A stretch of DNA of 64,000 bases. Source: Agaricus subrufescens (lineage: Eukaryota; Basidiomycota; Agaricomycetes; Agaricales; Agaricaceae). The stretch spans positions 62,001 through 126,000 of the forward strand of contig CM057061.1 of NCBI GenBank assembly GCA_029945375.1, read 5' to 3'. Of the stretch, positions 13,201 to 22,320 are shown piece by piece. Each line of letters begins with the position of its first letter. The stretch's first letter is position 1. The notes under the pieces are model-generated. The model saw only the letters and a list, made by a program, of their open reading frames with translations, was not told the origin of the DNA and did not search any database. Position numbers and translations under genes: made by a program.

Positions 13201-13676
13201 CAACTCCACCATGACAGAATGTGGAAATCTGAAATGGCAAAGAACTCCCTTACTCAAAGGAGACCTCATTTTCTTAGAAGCAACAAATGTACAATCAAAT
13301 TGCCTGTCAGGAAAAATGGACAACAAGTGATATGGACCTTTTGAAATTCTGGAACCCATTGGAGAAACATCTTTCCACCTAAAATTACCTGAAACCTGGG
13401 CCATACATGACGTCTTCCATTCATTGCTTCTCACCAAATTCAATGAACCAGAGTTCAACTGTCAAAAGACTCCACCTCCACCCCCTCCAGATATTATTAA
13501 TAAGAAGAATACAAAGTAGAGGAAATCTGTGGACATAGGAAAAAAGGCCAAGGAACTCAATACCTGGTACACTGGAAAGGATATGACAACTCTGAAGATA
13601 TGTGGCAATTGGCAGCAGACCTTGAGAATACACAAGACCTTCTATCTGAATATAGGAAGCACAACAACCTTTTGTG
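10273..13676 (+). pseudogene. gypsy pol (protease, RT, RNase H, integrase, chromodomain), broken
   Basis: Domains in order: aspartic protease with MFDSGCTHTCI (about 10337); RT (KLDIIWGYNNMWIKGDKW, FFGMCNSPATF) whose YxDD box reads YIDN near 11330; RNase H (GAVLSQEQKGNWHPVAFMS, about 11800; IWTDHENL); integrase zinc finger (LDHHN, then CTKCQ, about 12430-12560); integrase core with the three acidic residues in SIDMIGPLP, ISDQGPQF and NQEIEAYL; and a chromodomain at about 13515-13670 (TQYLVHWKGYDNSEDMWQ). Multiple stops and frameshifts exist. One TAG (13007-13009) replaces a conserved Trp before LPTAKF. The changed RT box alone predicts loss of activity. Confidence 0.9.
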
Positions 13677-13810
13677 ATATAAAAGGAATATCACATCTCA
13701 ACAATTGGTATAGCATTGTCTATTGGGCCAAAGAAAACATCATGAGCACCCAGAACAATGCCAACACTGCTAGCTCCAGCTCCGCCACCTGAGGCTACAC
13801 TAGCCTAGTT

Positions 13811-14158
13811 ATGGACTCCTTCTGCAGTTCCACCAAAAGAGAACTCATAGAAATAATTGGAGCATTGGCAGACATTGACAACTGCCATGCAAACACCTAC
13901 CTCCCCCTCATCTATGACTTGCTGGAGGGCATTAAAGCACCAAGTGAAGAAGAAAGGGAGCACATGGTAAACGTCATGGGGAAGGAACTGAAGTTGATAA
14001 GGAAGTTGAAGAAGTGCTTAGTAGAAATGGAAGTAGAGCTAATGGATCTCACTGAGGAGATCAAACCAAATAGGTGGAATGATAATGGCACATGGGGCAC
14101 AGGCTGGGCTAACAATGGAACACAGGCCAAAGAAGATAACAATAACCAGCAACAGTAG
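13811..14158 (+). CDS. Extra gypsy ORF downstream of pol, charged helical protein
   Basis: A 115-residue uninterrupted ORF starts about 135 bp after the chromodomain stop and on the same strand. It is rich in Glu, Lys and Leu in its centre (REHMVNVMGKELKLIRKLKK), suggesting a helix or coiled coil, and ends Asn/Gln-rich. It contains no retroelement domain I know. Its place between pol and the 3' LTR marks it as an accessory reading frame of the gypsy element rather than a host gene. Function unknown. Confidence 0.45.
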   Translation: MDSFCSSTKRELIEIIGALADIDNCHANTYLPLIYDLLEGIKAPSEEEREHMVNVMGKELKLIRKLKKCLVEMEVELMDLTEEIKPNRWNDNGTWGTGWANNGTQAKEDNNNQQQ

Positions 14159-14161
14159 TAG

Positions 14162-14617
14162 TTGCTTAATCAGGAGGAGGAAACTCATATGAAAACTTAT
14201 TGTTTGCACTCTTCTTTACCATTGAATCTTTCACCCAACATTGTGCTAACAACCCAGTATGCCCCTCTACTCAGCCTACTTGCCAAGATGAACCCAAGCA
14301 CCAATCCTACCTTGCCCACTGTCACCATCCCCATCGACAACTCCATTCACATTGATTACATCCAACGCCAACACTCTACCATTGCCAGATGCCGCTATCT
14401 CCTCAGGACCCTACATGCCATGGCACAACTCAGAGAAATTGGTGCCACCATCATCCAACTGAGCATCAACACACAGAACATTGCTAGCAGAGTCATTGCC
14501 CCCTTGAGACTCTGTGGAGGAGATGAAGGAATCACAGGAAATCACTTCAACAAGATTCTTGCCAACATTGCCAGAATTACCTCAACACACATTGATAGCT
14601 GCCCCCTCCCACACTAG
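14162..14617 (+). CDS. Second extra gypsy ORF, broken off at the nested insertion
   Basis: The ORF follows the previous one after adjacent stop codons, so the two could be one frame interrupted by stops; the first ATG is well inside (MNPSTNPTLPTVTIPIDNS, near 14288). It has Thr/Ile-rich and helical sections and no known domain. Its stop codon (TAG in cactag, 14615-14617) lies within a short direct repeat shared with 15144-15210, so the reading frame probably continued before the nested element arrived. Confidence 0.4.
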   Translation: MLNQEEETHMKTYCLHSSLPLNLSPNIVLTTQYAPLLSLLAKMNPSTNPTLPTVTIPIDNSIHIDYIQRQHSTIARCRYLLRTLHAMAQLREIGATIIQLSINTQNIASRVIAPLRLCGGDEGITGNHFNKILANIARITSTHIDSCPLPH

Positions 14618-15210
14618 CCGATGATTTATGACAAGCGAATAAGGGCTCTATTTAAAGGGAGGGATTGGGAGGGTCACAAAGAAAGTGTTGAGTTGAGAGC
14701 AGAAAGAAGTAGAATGTAAGACAAGTTGTCTCATCAGCACGCAATCAAATCCTTCTGCTCCACAAAACTCCTAGCGGGGTTGGCGACTAGGCTATTTTTG
14801 TTTGAGGGCATTTATCCAATGCAGCCTCAGGGGTTTAACCAACCGCCCTTTGTAATTTGAGGATGTTTAACCAACGTAACCTCAGGTGAGGGTGTTTAAC
14901 CAACAACACCTCAGCCGTTTAGCCAACGGCCTTGTACAACCTCACTGCTCCATTTCTTAGACTCTGCTACGACCTGCAGCAAGTCAAAATGAGTGGTGTG
15001 AGGTCATAATCAAGCTAGGTCACTGACACTGTACATATCTCTTCTTCGTTTATCATTGGTCTCCTGTAAAGTACCTTTAAATTTAACCAATGAGAAAAAC
15101 TCATGTCACACTATGTATTAATAGGCAGTTTGTCATGGGGGCAGCTAATGCCCTCCCCCGCACTAGCCGAGCCAATATATTCGGGATTTATGACAAGCGA
15201 ATAAGGGCTA
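14613..15210. repeat. Direct-repeat pair bounding a 0.5-kb terminal segment
   Basis: A motif of about 35-50 bp (actagccga ... tttatgacaagcgaataagg) occurs at 14613-14647 and 15162-15210. The second copy has about 14 extra bases (gccaatatattcgg). The homology continues leftwards into C-rich sequence at 14599 and 15144. The roughly 515-bp interval has a TATA-like site (ctatttaaaggg, 14648) and the hairpin row. It could be the terminal repeat of the nested tyrosine-recombinase retroelement, whose family often uses split direct repeats. Confidence 0.55.
14803..14930. repeat. Row of five hairpins with near-constant loop
   Basis: Five consecutive interrupted palindromes share the core GTT-TAACC-AAC. 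H1 (14803-14829) has stem TGAGGGCATT/AATGC(A)GCCTCA and loop TATCC. H2 (14829-14849) has AGGGGTT/AACCGCCCT. H3 (14858-14884) has TGAGGATGTT/AACGTAACCTCA. H4 (14887-14913) has TGAGGGTGTT/AACAACACCTCA. H5 (14914-14930) has GCCGTT/AACGGC with loop TAGCC. Stem bases change in partly compensating fashion while the loop stays. A further CCTAG...CTAGG pair lies just upstream (14770-14791). Confidence 0.7.
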
Positions 15211-15220
15211 TTACCACCTA

Positions 15221-16424
15221 TTATGAAGATTTTGATGGAAGAATTTGACAGAAGCTTGGAAATAAATCATTTGTTTTTGATATGCTCATGAAGTAAAGTA
15301 GGGTGCAAGCAGATGTATGCTTGGAAAGTGTTGGAGGACCATCTTCCAATGGCTTGGATGATGTGTAAAGGAGTCCCTTCTTTTGCTAATTTGGTAGCAC
15401 CTCTGGCTCGAAGAGAATGACTGGCAATGTTTTTGATGTTGAATTTGTTAAGTCTTGTTAGGAACCAGTGATGGGTGGGTTTATCTCCAGATTCCGTAAT
15501 CCAAAGATCTTGTTTGTGTGCAAAACACTGATCTCAGAAGTAGAGATAATGCACAACTGTGCAAACAGGATTAGTTGGGAAATGTTTGGATGGGATCAAG
15601 ACATGGTTCCCCTGATAAAACCTGTCTGCTTTATGGAAGGGTAGTTCAAATTCGAGAGTAGAGGCAGACAGTTTGACGGAATTGCGGTGGATCATTTTCT
15701 TTAGTTCCCTTAACTCTACATCATCTGGGTAGACCAATTTGCCTAGCCGAAGCAACCCAAAGAAACCAACCAATATCATCACAAAGAACATGATATCATC
15801 GAAGTTTGTTGAGAGGTAGTAGTCAAATGCAATGGAGTTAAGTTGACTCCAGGAAAGGGCATCTTTACGATGGACAGGTGAACCTTTTGACTTTTTGCAA
15901 CCACACAAGGCTTGTCAAATGATAGTTGAATTTCTGTGTTCCATTGTACCTGGGTAAAAGAGCTCCAGGTAATGTATGATGCCAGTAAGATAGGATTCAA
16001 CAGATGATGGTTTAATGAATTGATTCATGTATACAACATACAGTGTGAGCGTGGTTTCATTGGGTTTAATTTCAATTTTATGTTTGCAGACAAAAGATAA
16101 ATAAGAACGTAAATGAGATTTATATACTTTTTTGGTTGAAGGGTCCCAGGCATTTTCGAGGGCCTCAACAAGTAATTTGGTAAGATGCGTAGGGGACGAT
16201 ACCAGAATAAGATGATTGACTGGCCCACATGGCATAAGGAGGGGAGAAATACAAGATTGAGATGTTTGGGGCCAATGAAATGGCCTTGTCACAAATGTGA
16301 CATGACAGTGCATTGGCAACTCCATTTTTTTTCTCAGGTGTCCAGACAACACGAAGCTGTAGTTTGAACTCCAGAACCAATTTGGCTGCCAGTAGCAAGA
16401 TAGGGTTGTACTTGGGGACAGCAT
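15221..16424 (-). pseudogene. Tyrosine recombinase of the DIRS-like element
   Basis: The N-terminal core-binding part reads LLVEALENAWDPSTKKVYKS and SYLTGIIHYLELFYPG. The catalytic part keeps the first arginine (GLLRLGKLVYPDD), the H-x-x-R box (ASHSLRARGATKLA), the Trp (AIGRWSSNTF) and the nucleophile Tyr (QAYI). Two in-frame interruptions are visible: a TGA after the Ile pair at 15915-15917 and a TGA at 15534-15536 in the middle of the catalytic domain, both possible CGA-to-TGA changes. Its job is to integrate the circular cDNA of the element. All four catalytic positions survive despite the stops. Confidence 0.82.
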
Positions 16425-16440
16425 GGAAGGAAGAGAATAC

Positions 16441-17800
16441 TCAGAAGGAAGATTTGTTATCGGTGTAAATGGCTATTTTTGATCCCAACTGCTTCTTTGC
16501 GACATGTTCAAGCATGCTCACAATTGCGAGGCCCTTGCTGAAGAAAATGTTGGAAGGAATGTTAGGAGGTAAGCCTGACTCGAATCCTTCATTAAGTTCT
16601 GGATACCAAAATCCGAGCCCAACCCCAGATGCATCTGAGAAGATTTTGAAGTCTGCCTTTCCAAGTGTCCATTGGAATTCACAGAGGAAAAGGATTCCAG
16701 GGGAAGCATTGATATAATGTTCTGCCCATTCCAGTTCCCTTGAAATCACCCTGTTCATACAGACAAGAACTTCTTTTCATTTCAATGGTCCAATTTTCTG
16801 ATAGAAGTGGCATAGGGCAGGGTGGAGATATGGATAAACATTGAAGGCCCAAGTCATCCATCTGGCAAGTCGCAAGAATTCCTTGAGGATGAATTGTTTA
16901 TGTTGAGTCCCTCTGTCTTTCCTGATGATAAAACAATCAAGTTCTTCTAACAGTTTCCTTCTCTTCTCCTCTCCAAGAGAAATAGTAAAGTTCTCTATGT
17001 CCACCTCAAATCCAATGATAGTCAAACGATTACTGCTAATTTGCTTCTCTCTTTTATGTGGAATTCCTAGTGCATCCCAACATTGTAAAAGTCAGGCTTG
17101 GTTCTTTGGCATAGAAAGATTATACGGTTTGTAAATCTCCATATTGCCACTTTTGGCGACACTAAAAATGTCATCCACATACCTGCAAAGATTCAGAATT
17201 CTCCATTGAGTTTCTGCCACCCATAGGATGAGCAACATAAATGCGATAAATGTGTCTCCTAATCATCTTCCTCCAAATACATTATTCTGATCAACATACC
17301 TCTTGCCATCAACAGTGTTTATCTGTTTTGTTTGCCAGATAGGGTGCATCAGTAACAAACAATAAGCTTCAGCTACGTTGCTCTTAAAGAGGATAAGTTT
17401 TTCTCCATTTTGTAGAGACCATTGTAGATGCAGGATTCTTTCTCCCAGCTGGACCATATTGTCCATGGGGAACGCAGCACAGTGCAGTGACTGCATGCTA
17501 TTGATAGAGAATTTTCCAGCACTTTGATCTGTGACAAGACAAAACATGGAGGATCCTTCTTTTGGCACCACAAATGTAGGCACTCCATACATTCCCTCCA
17601 ACAACTCTTTCCAGAACAAAACTGAAAATCTTTCTCTTTCCACTTCTAGATCTCGTTGTCGACGGATAAACTCCAGCTTTTCTCTTTCCATCCCCGACTC
17701 TCTTTTCTCATCATGCATTACAGGATAACCTTCTTTATTCACTTCTGCCCAGGGCCAAAAACCTTTTTCTAGACCTTGACACACTGATTCACAAAAACTT
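16441..17800 (-). pseudogene. RT and RNase H of the DIRS-like element
   Basis: The RT begins before GFWPWAEVNKEGYP, with palm motifs LLEGMYGVPTFVVPK and LVTDQSAGKFSINSM, FKSNVAEAYCLLLMHPIWQ, and an intact RYVDDIF box near 17165-17185. Thumb-like sequence TIIGFEVDIENFTI follows. RNase H is marked by FSDASGVGLGFWYP and IYTDNKSSF. A TGA at 17092-17094 replaces the Arg normally found after QA in this family, and another stop precedes KEVLVCMNR. A minus-strand ORF reaches 18111, but its upstream part overlaps gypsy sequence and I do not count it as RT. Confidence 0.82.
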
Positions 17801-18324
17801 TGATTTGGATCAACACCCATTCCATTGCCTGCAACTCTGTCAGAATGCTTGACATTTTGGACAGAATTGGAAGTCCTAATGAACTTGCAGGAGCTGATGC
17901 AATCTGCAAACCCTATCACCTCCAACTGCTGACCAGACCCAATATCCCCACTCTTGACAACAAACCCACCCCTGTACCTGACCCCACCCCTTTGCCCATC
18001 ACAAAACAGGATGTCCACATGGATGACAAGTCTGACAAAGAAAACAGACCTCCCCCAGGTTTTACCATCTCCAGTTTCCACTCCCCCAAACTCTCCAAAG
18101 AAGCTGATCACCTAATCTGTTATCTGATTAGTCTCCCTACCTTTTCATTGCCCACTGAGTTCAAATGCCCCCCTACTTACACCTTTGCCCAGAACAACAG
18201 AATAAATCATGAGCCCAACACATGTGAAGCTTATTGGAAACTGGTCCTCTTGGTCGTAATCAACAGAAAAGGAAAGGACAAAGTTTTTAAAGGATGTCTG
18301 ACTTGCATCATCATAGCCAGATGA
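17800..18324 (+). CDS. Third extra gypsy ORF, on the far side of the nested element
   Basis: A 174-residue ORF between the nested element and the 3' LTR, same strand as gypsy pol. It has a Pro-rich centre (TPVPDPTPLPITKQDVHMDD) and a later segment CPPTYTFAQNNRIN with Cys/Trp/Lys content. It matches no retroelement domain known to me. It probably formed one accessory region with the ORFs at 13.8-14.6 kb. The start at 17800 may be an internal Met exposed by the insertion. Function unknown. Confidence 0.4.
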   Translation: MIWINTHSIACNSVRMLDILDRIGSPNELAGADAICKPYHLQLLTRPNIPTLDNKPTPVPDPTPLPITKQDVHMDDKSDKENRPPPGFTISSFHSPKLSKEADHLICYLISLPTFSLPTEFKCPPTYTFAQNNRINHEPNTCEAYWKLVLLVVINRKGKDKVFKGCLTCIIIAR

Positions 18325-18465
18325 GACAATGCCCCACACTTCATTGGTCTCAATGAATGTACCAACAAATGGACCATCACAGACGGAAAAAGGAAACTGC
18401 CGAACAATCTTTTCTTCCACATCTAACAAGCTTTGATTGGAATCTGAAGCGTGAAAGGAGGGTGA

Positions 18466-18764
18466 TGTTACAATCTATTTCTGTTATCAATTGAGTCCCC
18501 TGACCCAGGACCATATGCTACTACTCCACACCCACATGTTACCACTTTCTGATTTGTGTACTTGGTTTCCATTGCTAGTCAGACTCCTTGGGTATACTTA
18601 CTCAGCCTAATCTTCTCCTTCTATTATTAGGTAGTCAACTCTTCTATAAGTAGCATAGTTATACTCTGTATTTCTTACACTTTACTAACTTGCTATATTC
18701 CCTTATTGCTCTCAAGTCTTTGCCTTAAGTTGCAACCTGAGCTAACCACTATAAGGTTGTAACA
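18466..18764 (+). repeat. 3' LTR of the chromodomain gypsy
   Basis: 299 bp, TGTTA...TAACA, same length as the 5' LTR and about 92% identical by hand count. It is preceded by the purine tract aaaggagggtga and followed by the GGCTG target duplication. Confidence 0.92.
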
Positions 18765-18770
18765 GGCTGC

Positions 18771-21205
18771 TTGGGAAGTCATTTGCTTACTTCAGGGGTA
18801 CTTGTTCAACTAACTGCACCCTATGCTCATCATCAGAACAGTAAAGCAGAGAGGTTTGTGCATGCTTTGGAAGATGGCTGCCAAATGCTACTTGCAGCTT
18901 CTGGCCTTCCTGATCAATTCTGGGGGGATACAATCTTGATGGTCCAGTATCTTCATAATCAGCTTCTGACTTCTACTCTCCCTTCAAACATTACACCTTT
19001 TGAGCACATCTTTGGTTCCAAGCCAAATCTCTCACACCTTTGGGTATGGGGGTGCCTGTGTTACCCAATTATTCTACCTGAGGAGCCTACAAAGGCTGGC
19101 CCACATCAGTACATGGCTATTCTTGTTGGCTATGAGGAGGGTCATGTGGGCTGCCATGTTTGGTCTACCTCTGGTGCTTATTCATTTTCCGTGGATGTTG
19201 TCTTTGATGAGGTCCATCCTGGCCATCTGGGAGTTCCACATCTGCTTGTGCTTCTGACTTCATTGGATGGGTGTGTGGGAACTCAAGTCTGGATGACAAA
19301 AGGCAATGATTACCTAAAGGAAATTAAGGAACAAGCTGTCAGATGTTCCAATCAGAACATTGGGAACAAATTAGCCCACTCACAAGATACCATCAAGGCT
19401 CTTGTTGCATACTGGGAAGTACAAGACATTACTCAGGACCATTACATGGCTGAGTTCTGTGAGTTTGCTACTTCAAATTGTGAAGATATCCTGATCAATT
19501 TGTTGGTGGACAAACCACTTGCACTGGCAGTAGCATCTTTTGGCTATAACAAGGCACTGGAGAGCTATTGTGAGACACAGAAAAGGAGGGATTGGGAAAT
19601 GTTTAGGAAGGCAATGGATAGGGAACATGAGAGTCTGATGAAGATGAAGGCTTGGGAGGAATGTACATTACTAAAAGGACAGAAGGCAATCAATGTTCAA
19701 TGGGTATATGCTTATAAATTGGATGATATGGGGGTGCCAAAGGAGGGAGAAGAGAAGACGAGATTGGTTGCTAAGGGTTTCAGTCAATGGCCAGAAGATT
19801 ATGGCAAAACTTATGCACCTGCTGTGCATATGGTGAGTATTTGAGTGGTTTTATTGATTGCAGCTGTTAACAATTTAGAATTGTATGGATGGGAATGCAA
19901 GACAGCCTTTCTACATGCTCAGCTATGGTAGGACATCTATATTCAACAGATTCCTGGCTATCCTCTTTCCAACCCATCTCTTGTTTTGAAACTTAATGTA
20001 GCACTTTATGGATCAAGGCAGGCTGCTTACAAGTTTTACCAGCTGGTTCTATTGGTCATGGAAGATATTGGTATGCAATGCAGTGAAGTTGACCATGCAT
20101 TCTTATATGGTTCTTGGAATGCACTACCTGATCCTTCCATTCCCTTACCTCACTCCAGAAAGCTCCAATTGCTTGTCCCAATCCATGTCAATGATGGCTT
20201 GACAGTATCCACAAATCAGGAACTTTATGCCTGGTTTATTGCACAACTTCAACAATGACTTACCATTATTGAATTGGGACCAGCACAACTCTATCTTGGT
20301 TGTAGAATCATTCACAATTGCTCAAGGCAGATCATCTACCTATCCCAAGAAGCTTTCATGATTGATCTGCTGGATGAGTATCATATGACCATGAGTATCA
20401 TATGACCAATGCACTACCACTCAGTATCCCTATCAAGTCTCAACTATCAGAAATGAAAGACCCACTGTCTGGGGCTCTACCAAGCATTTCAGATGACGAT
20501 TTGAAACATACCTACCAGAGTCTGGTGGGTAGCCTACTCTATCTTGCCCTATGCACTTGACCCAATATTGTATATGTATATATAGCACTTGGCCAACATA
20601 ACTGCAATCCAACAAGGAAACATATGATTGCCACCAAAAATGTTCTGCACTATATTGCAGGAACTAGAAGGATGGGGATGGTCTTTGGATGTAAAAGTGA
20701 TTGTTTGCCTACTGCTATCCAGGGCTATATACAGCACTGCAGTTTCTCTGACTCAGATTGGGCATTGGATATCAATAACAGAAGAAGTATTGCAGGTTTT
20801 TGCTTCTTTTTCTTGGGTTGCTGTATTTCTTGGTCAGTTGTGAAACAGAAGTTGGTGGCTTTATCATCAGCAGAAGCAGAGTACTATGTGCTGACCCATG
20901 CAGTTAAAGAAGTATTGTGGCTTCAAATGTTCCTTAGCCTCCTGGACATTACTATTCCCTCTCCCTATCCAATACTATGTGACAATTCCACGGCAATCTC
21001 AATTGCCAACTGTGAACTCATTTCCTCATGTACTAAGCACATTGATGTGCATCATCATTTCCTTCATCAGTATATGGGAAAAGAACTATCAACTTCTTGG
21101 CTGCCTACTTCTGAAATGCCTGCCAACATTTCAACCAAACCTTTGCCACAACCAATCTTTGAGAAGCATTATGAGTCTCTGGGTATTACTGTTCTTCCTA
21201 ATTGA
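18771..21205 (+). pseudogene. Ty1/copia pol fragment, 5'-truncated
   Basis: It starts inside the integrase core (LTAPYAHHQNSKAERFVHAL) and continues through the integrase C-terminus (CLCYPIILPEEPTKAGPHQ, MAILVGYEEGHVG) and RT (INVQWVYAYKLDD, TRLVAKGFSQWPEDYGKTYA, ALYGSRQAAYKFYQL). The catalytic box reads HVND instead of YVDD. RNase H is present (ALSSAEAEYY, LCDNSTAISIA, KHIDVHHHFLHQ). Gag, protease and the first integrase half are missing. Stops at about 19842 and 19930 and frame changes confirm decay. Truncation is at the right edge of the gypsy target duplication. Confidence 0.88.
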
Positions 21206-21296
21206 TTGTGTTCCTTCCTATTTCTCTTTCTATTGTTCTTTCTACTCTTCATATTCTATTTCTTCCTATGCATTATTCTGTCCTTCTGTGGGGGTG

Positions 21297-21563
21297 TGTT
21301 GGAATAACATAAAGACAGTCTAGGATAGTCAGATGATGTTGGCATGTGACTCTGTGTATATAAATTGTATTTCACTCCTTGTACTGCTTTCAGTTGTTTT
21401 CCCTTCACTGAAAGCATACATATTCTTTTTCTCTTTATTTTGTTAATGTATTAACTCTATTTCCTTGTAGTCAAAATGTATTTACATCAACTACAGGTAA
21501 CCAATACAGTTGTTTCCCCTTCACTGAAAGCTCAATACATATTTATGTCAACTACAGTCAACA
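21297..21563 (+). repeat. Probable 3' LTR of the copia element
   Basis: TGTTGGAATAACA begins right after a G-rich purine tract (gtgggggtg), 90 bp past the RNase H stop, and a TATA-like tgtatataaattg lies near 21353. The chosen end TCAACA (21563) completes a TG...CA repeat. Inside is a partial direct repeat (ttcactgaaagc near 21405 and 21520). No 5' LTR remains for comparison, so the length is a guess. Confidence 0.5.
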
Positions 21564-22320
21564 GAAATTGCTATGGATATTATATATAGAGTAAGTTCTC
21601 ATGTTTTGAAAGAAAATTTGAGATGCTAACATCCAAGCAGCTTTCAAAATTTGACATAAAAAAAGAAGGAATTGTATTTTCTAGTGAGAAATACTTTTGA
21701 ATAACAAATAGCCCATTTGCACACAAGTGAACAACTTCAACCTAGGTACTAGATGAGAAACCTTCAAAATTTCAAGTAATAGGAGACTTAGACTAATTTC
21801 CAAATTATGGGGGGTTTGGTGTGACATAACAGATGTGACATGTCACAGAATAGTAAAAACACCATGAGAATATCATTATATAACACTTCCAGCTAGCAAA
21901 CATCATTACAAGCTTCAGTGTTTAGCCTTTTCCATCTTTGAAATGAGCAGCAACAAAATCTTTCCAATGATTCTCAATCTTAAACCCTATTGAAAATAAA
22001 CTTAAATTCAAAGCACAGCCACAAAATTGTACATACATGTAAACAAGATGCCAATGTACCTTCCTGTATATTTTCATGATTTTACACAATTTATTTGGAC
22101 TGCTATAGCATGCTCTTTACAAATGTACAAAACATTGGAAAGGTTTTGTTGCCCACTGTAGCTATTAATATTACTACCATCTCATTCTCCCAGAGTGGCA
22201 ATTGCTGTGCTTCTTTTCTGATTGCCCCAGACTACACATTACTAAATTTAGCATGATCTGGTGATCACTTTCCAAATATAATGTTTAAACTTCCCTGACT
22301 TCTTTCTTATTCCTCTGACC
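21564..22320. other. AT-rich spacer
   Basis: No ORF, RNA gene or repeat that I recognise. Confidence 0.5.

Larger units (their letters stand above)
14613..17800 (-). mobile_element. DIRS-like tyrosine-recombinase retroelement nested in the gypsy
   Basis: On the minus strand the order is RT (about 17800-16780), RNase H (16758 to about 16250) and tyrosine recombinase (about 16200-15221), followed by a non-coding terminal region with direct repeats and hairpins. It has no DDE integrase, as expected for DIRS-type elements that insert by a tyrosine recombinase and leave no target duplication. It separates gypsy accessory ORFs at 13.8-14.6 kb from an ORF at 17.8-18.3 kb. The right-hand edge is uncertain by about 100 bp and I could not find matching termini there. 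Several stops make it inactive. Confidence 0.72.
8707..18764 (+). mobile_element. Chromodomain Ty3/gypsy LTR retrotransposon, disrupted by a nested retroelement
   Basis: Two 299-bp LTRs (8707-9005, 18466-18764) begin TGTTA and end TAACA. They are flanked by a perfect 5-bp target duplication GGCTG (8702-8706, 18765-18769). The segment after the 5' LTR (tttggtgttgtaaagctc) sits where a primer-binding site belongs, and a purine tract (aaaggagggtga) ends at 18465. Inside are gag with two zinc knuckles, protease, RT, RNase H, integrase and chromodomain, then extra ORFs. A minus-strand tyrosine-recombinase retroelement occupies about 14.6-17.8 kb. Stops and frameshifts throughout show it is dead. 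Confidence 0.9.

Noticed and set aside
14803..14930. CRISPR-like array
   Set aside because: Units are hairpins with changing stems and uneven spacing, no spacers of fixed length, and the genome is eukaryotic.
17263..18111. Full 282-residue minus-strand ORF as one RT gene
   Set aside because: Only the part below about 17800 has RT motifs; the upstream part is antisense to the third gypsy accessory ORF.
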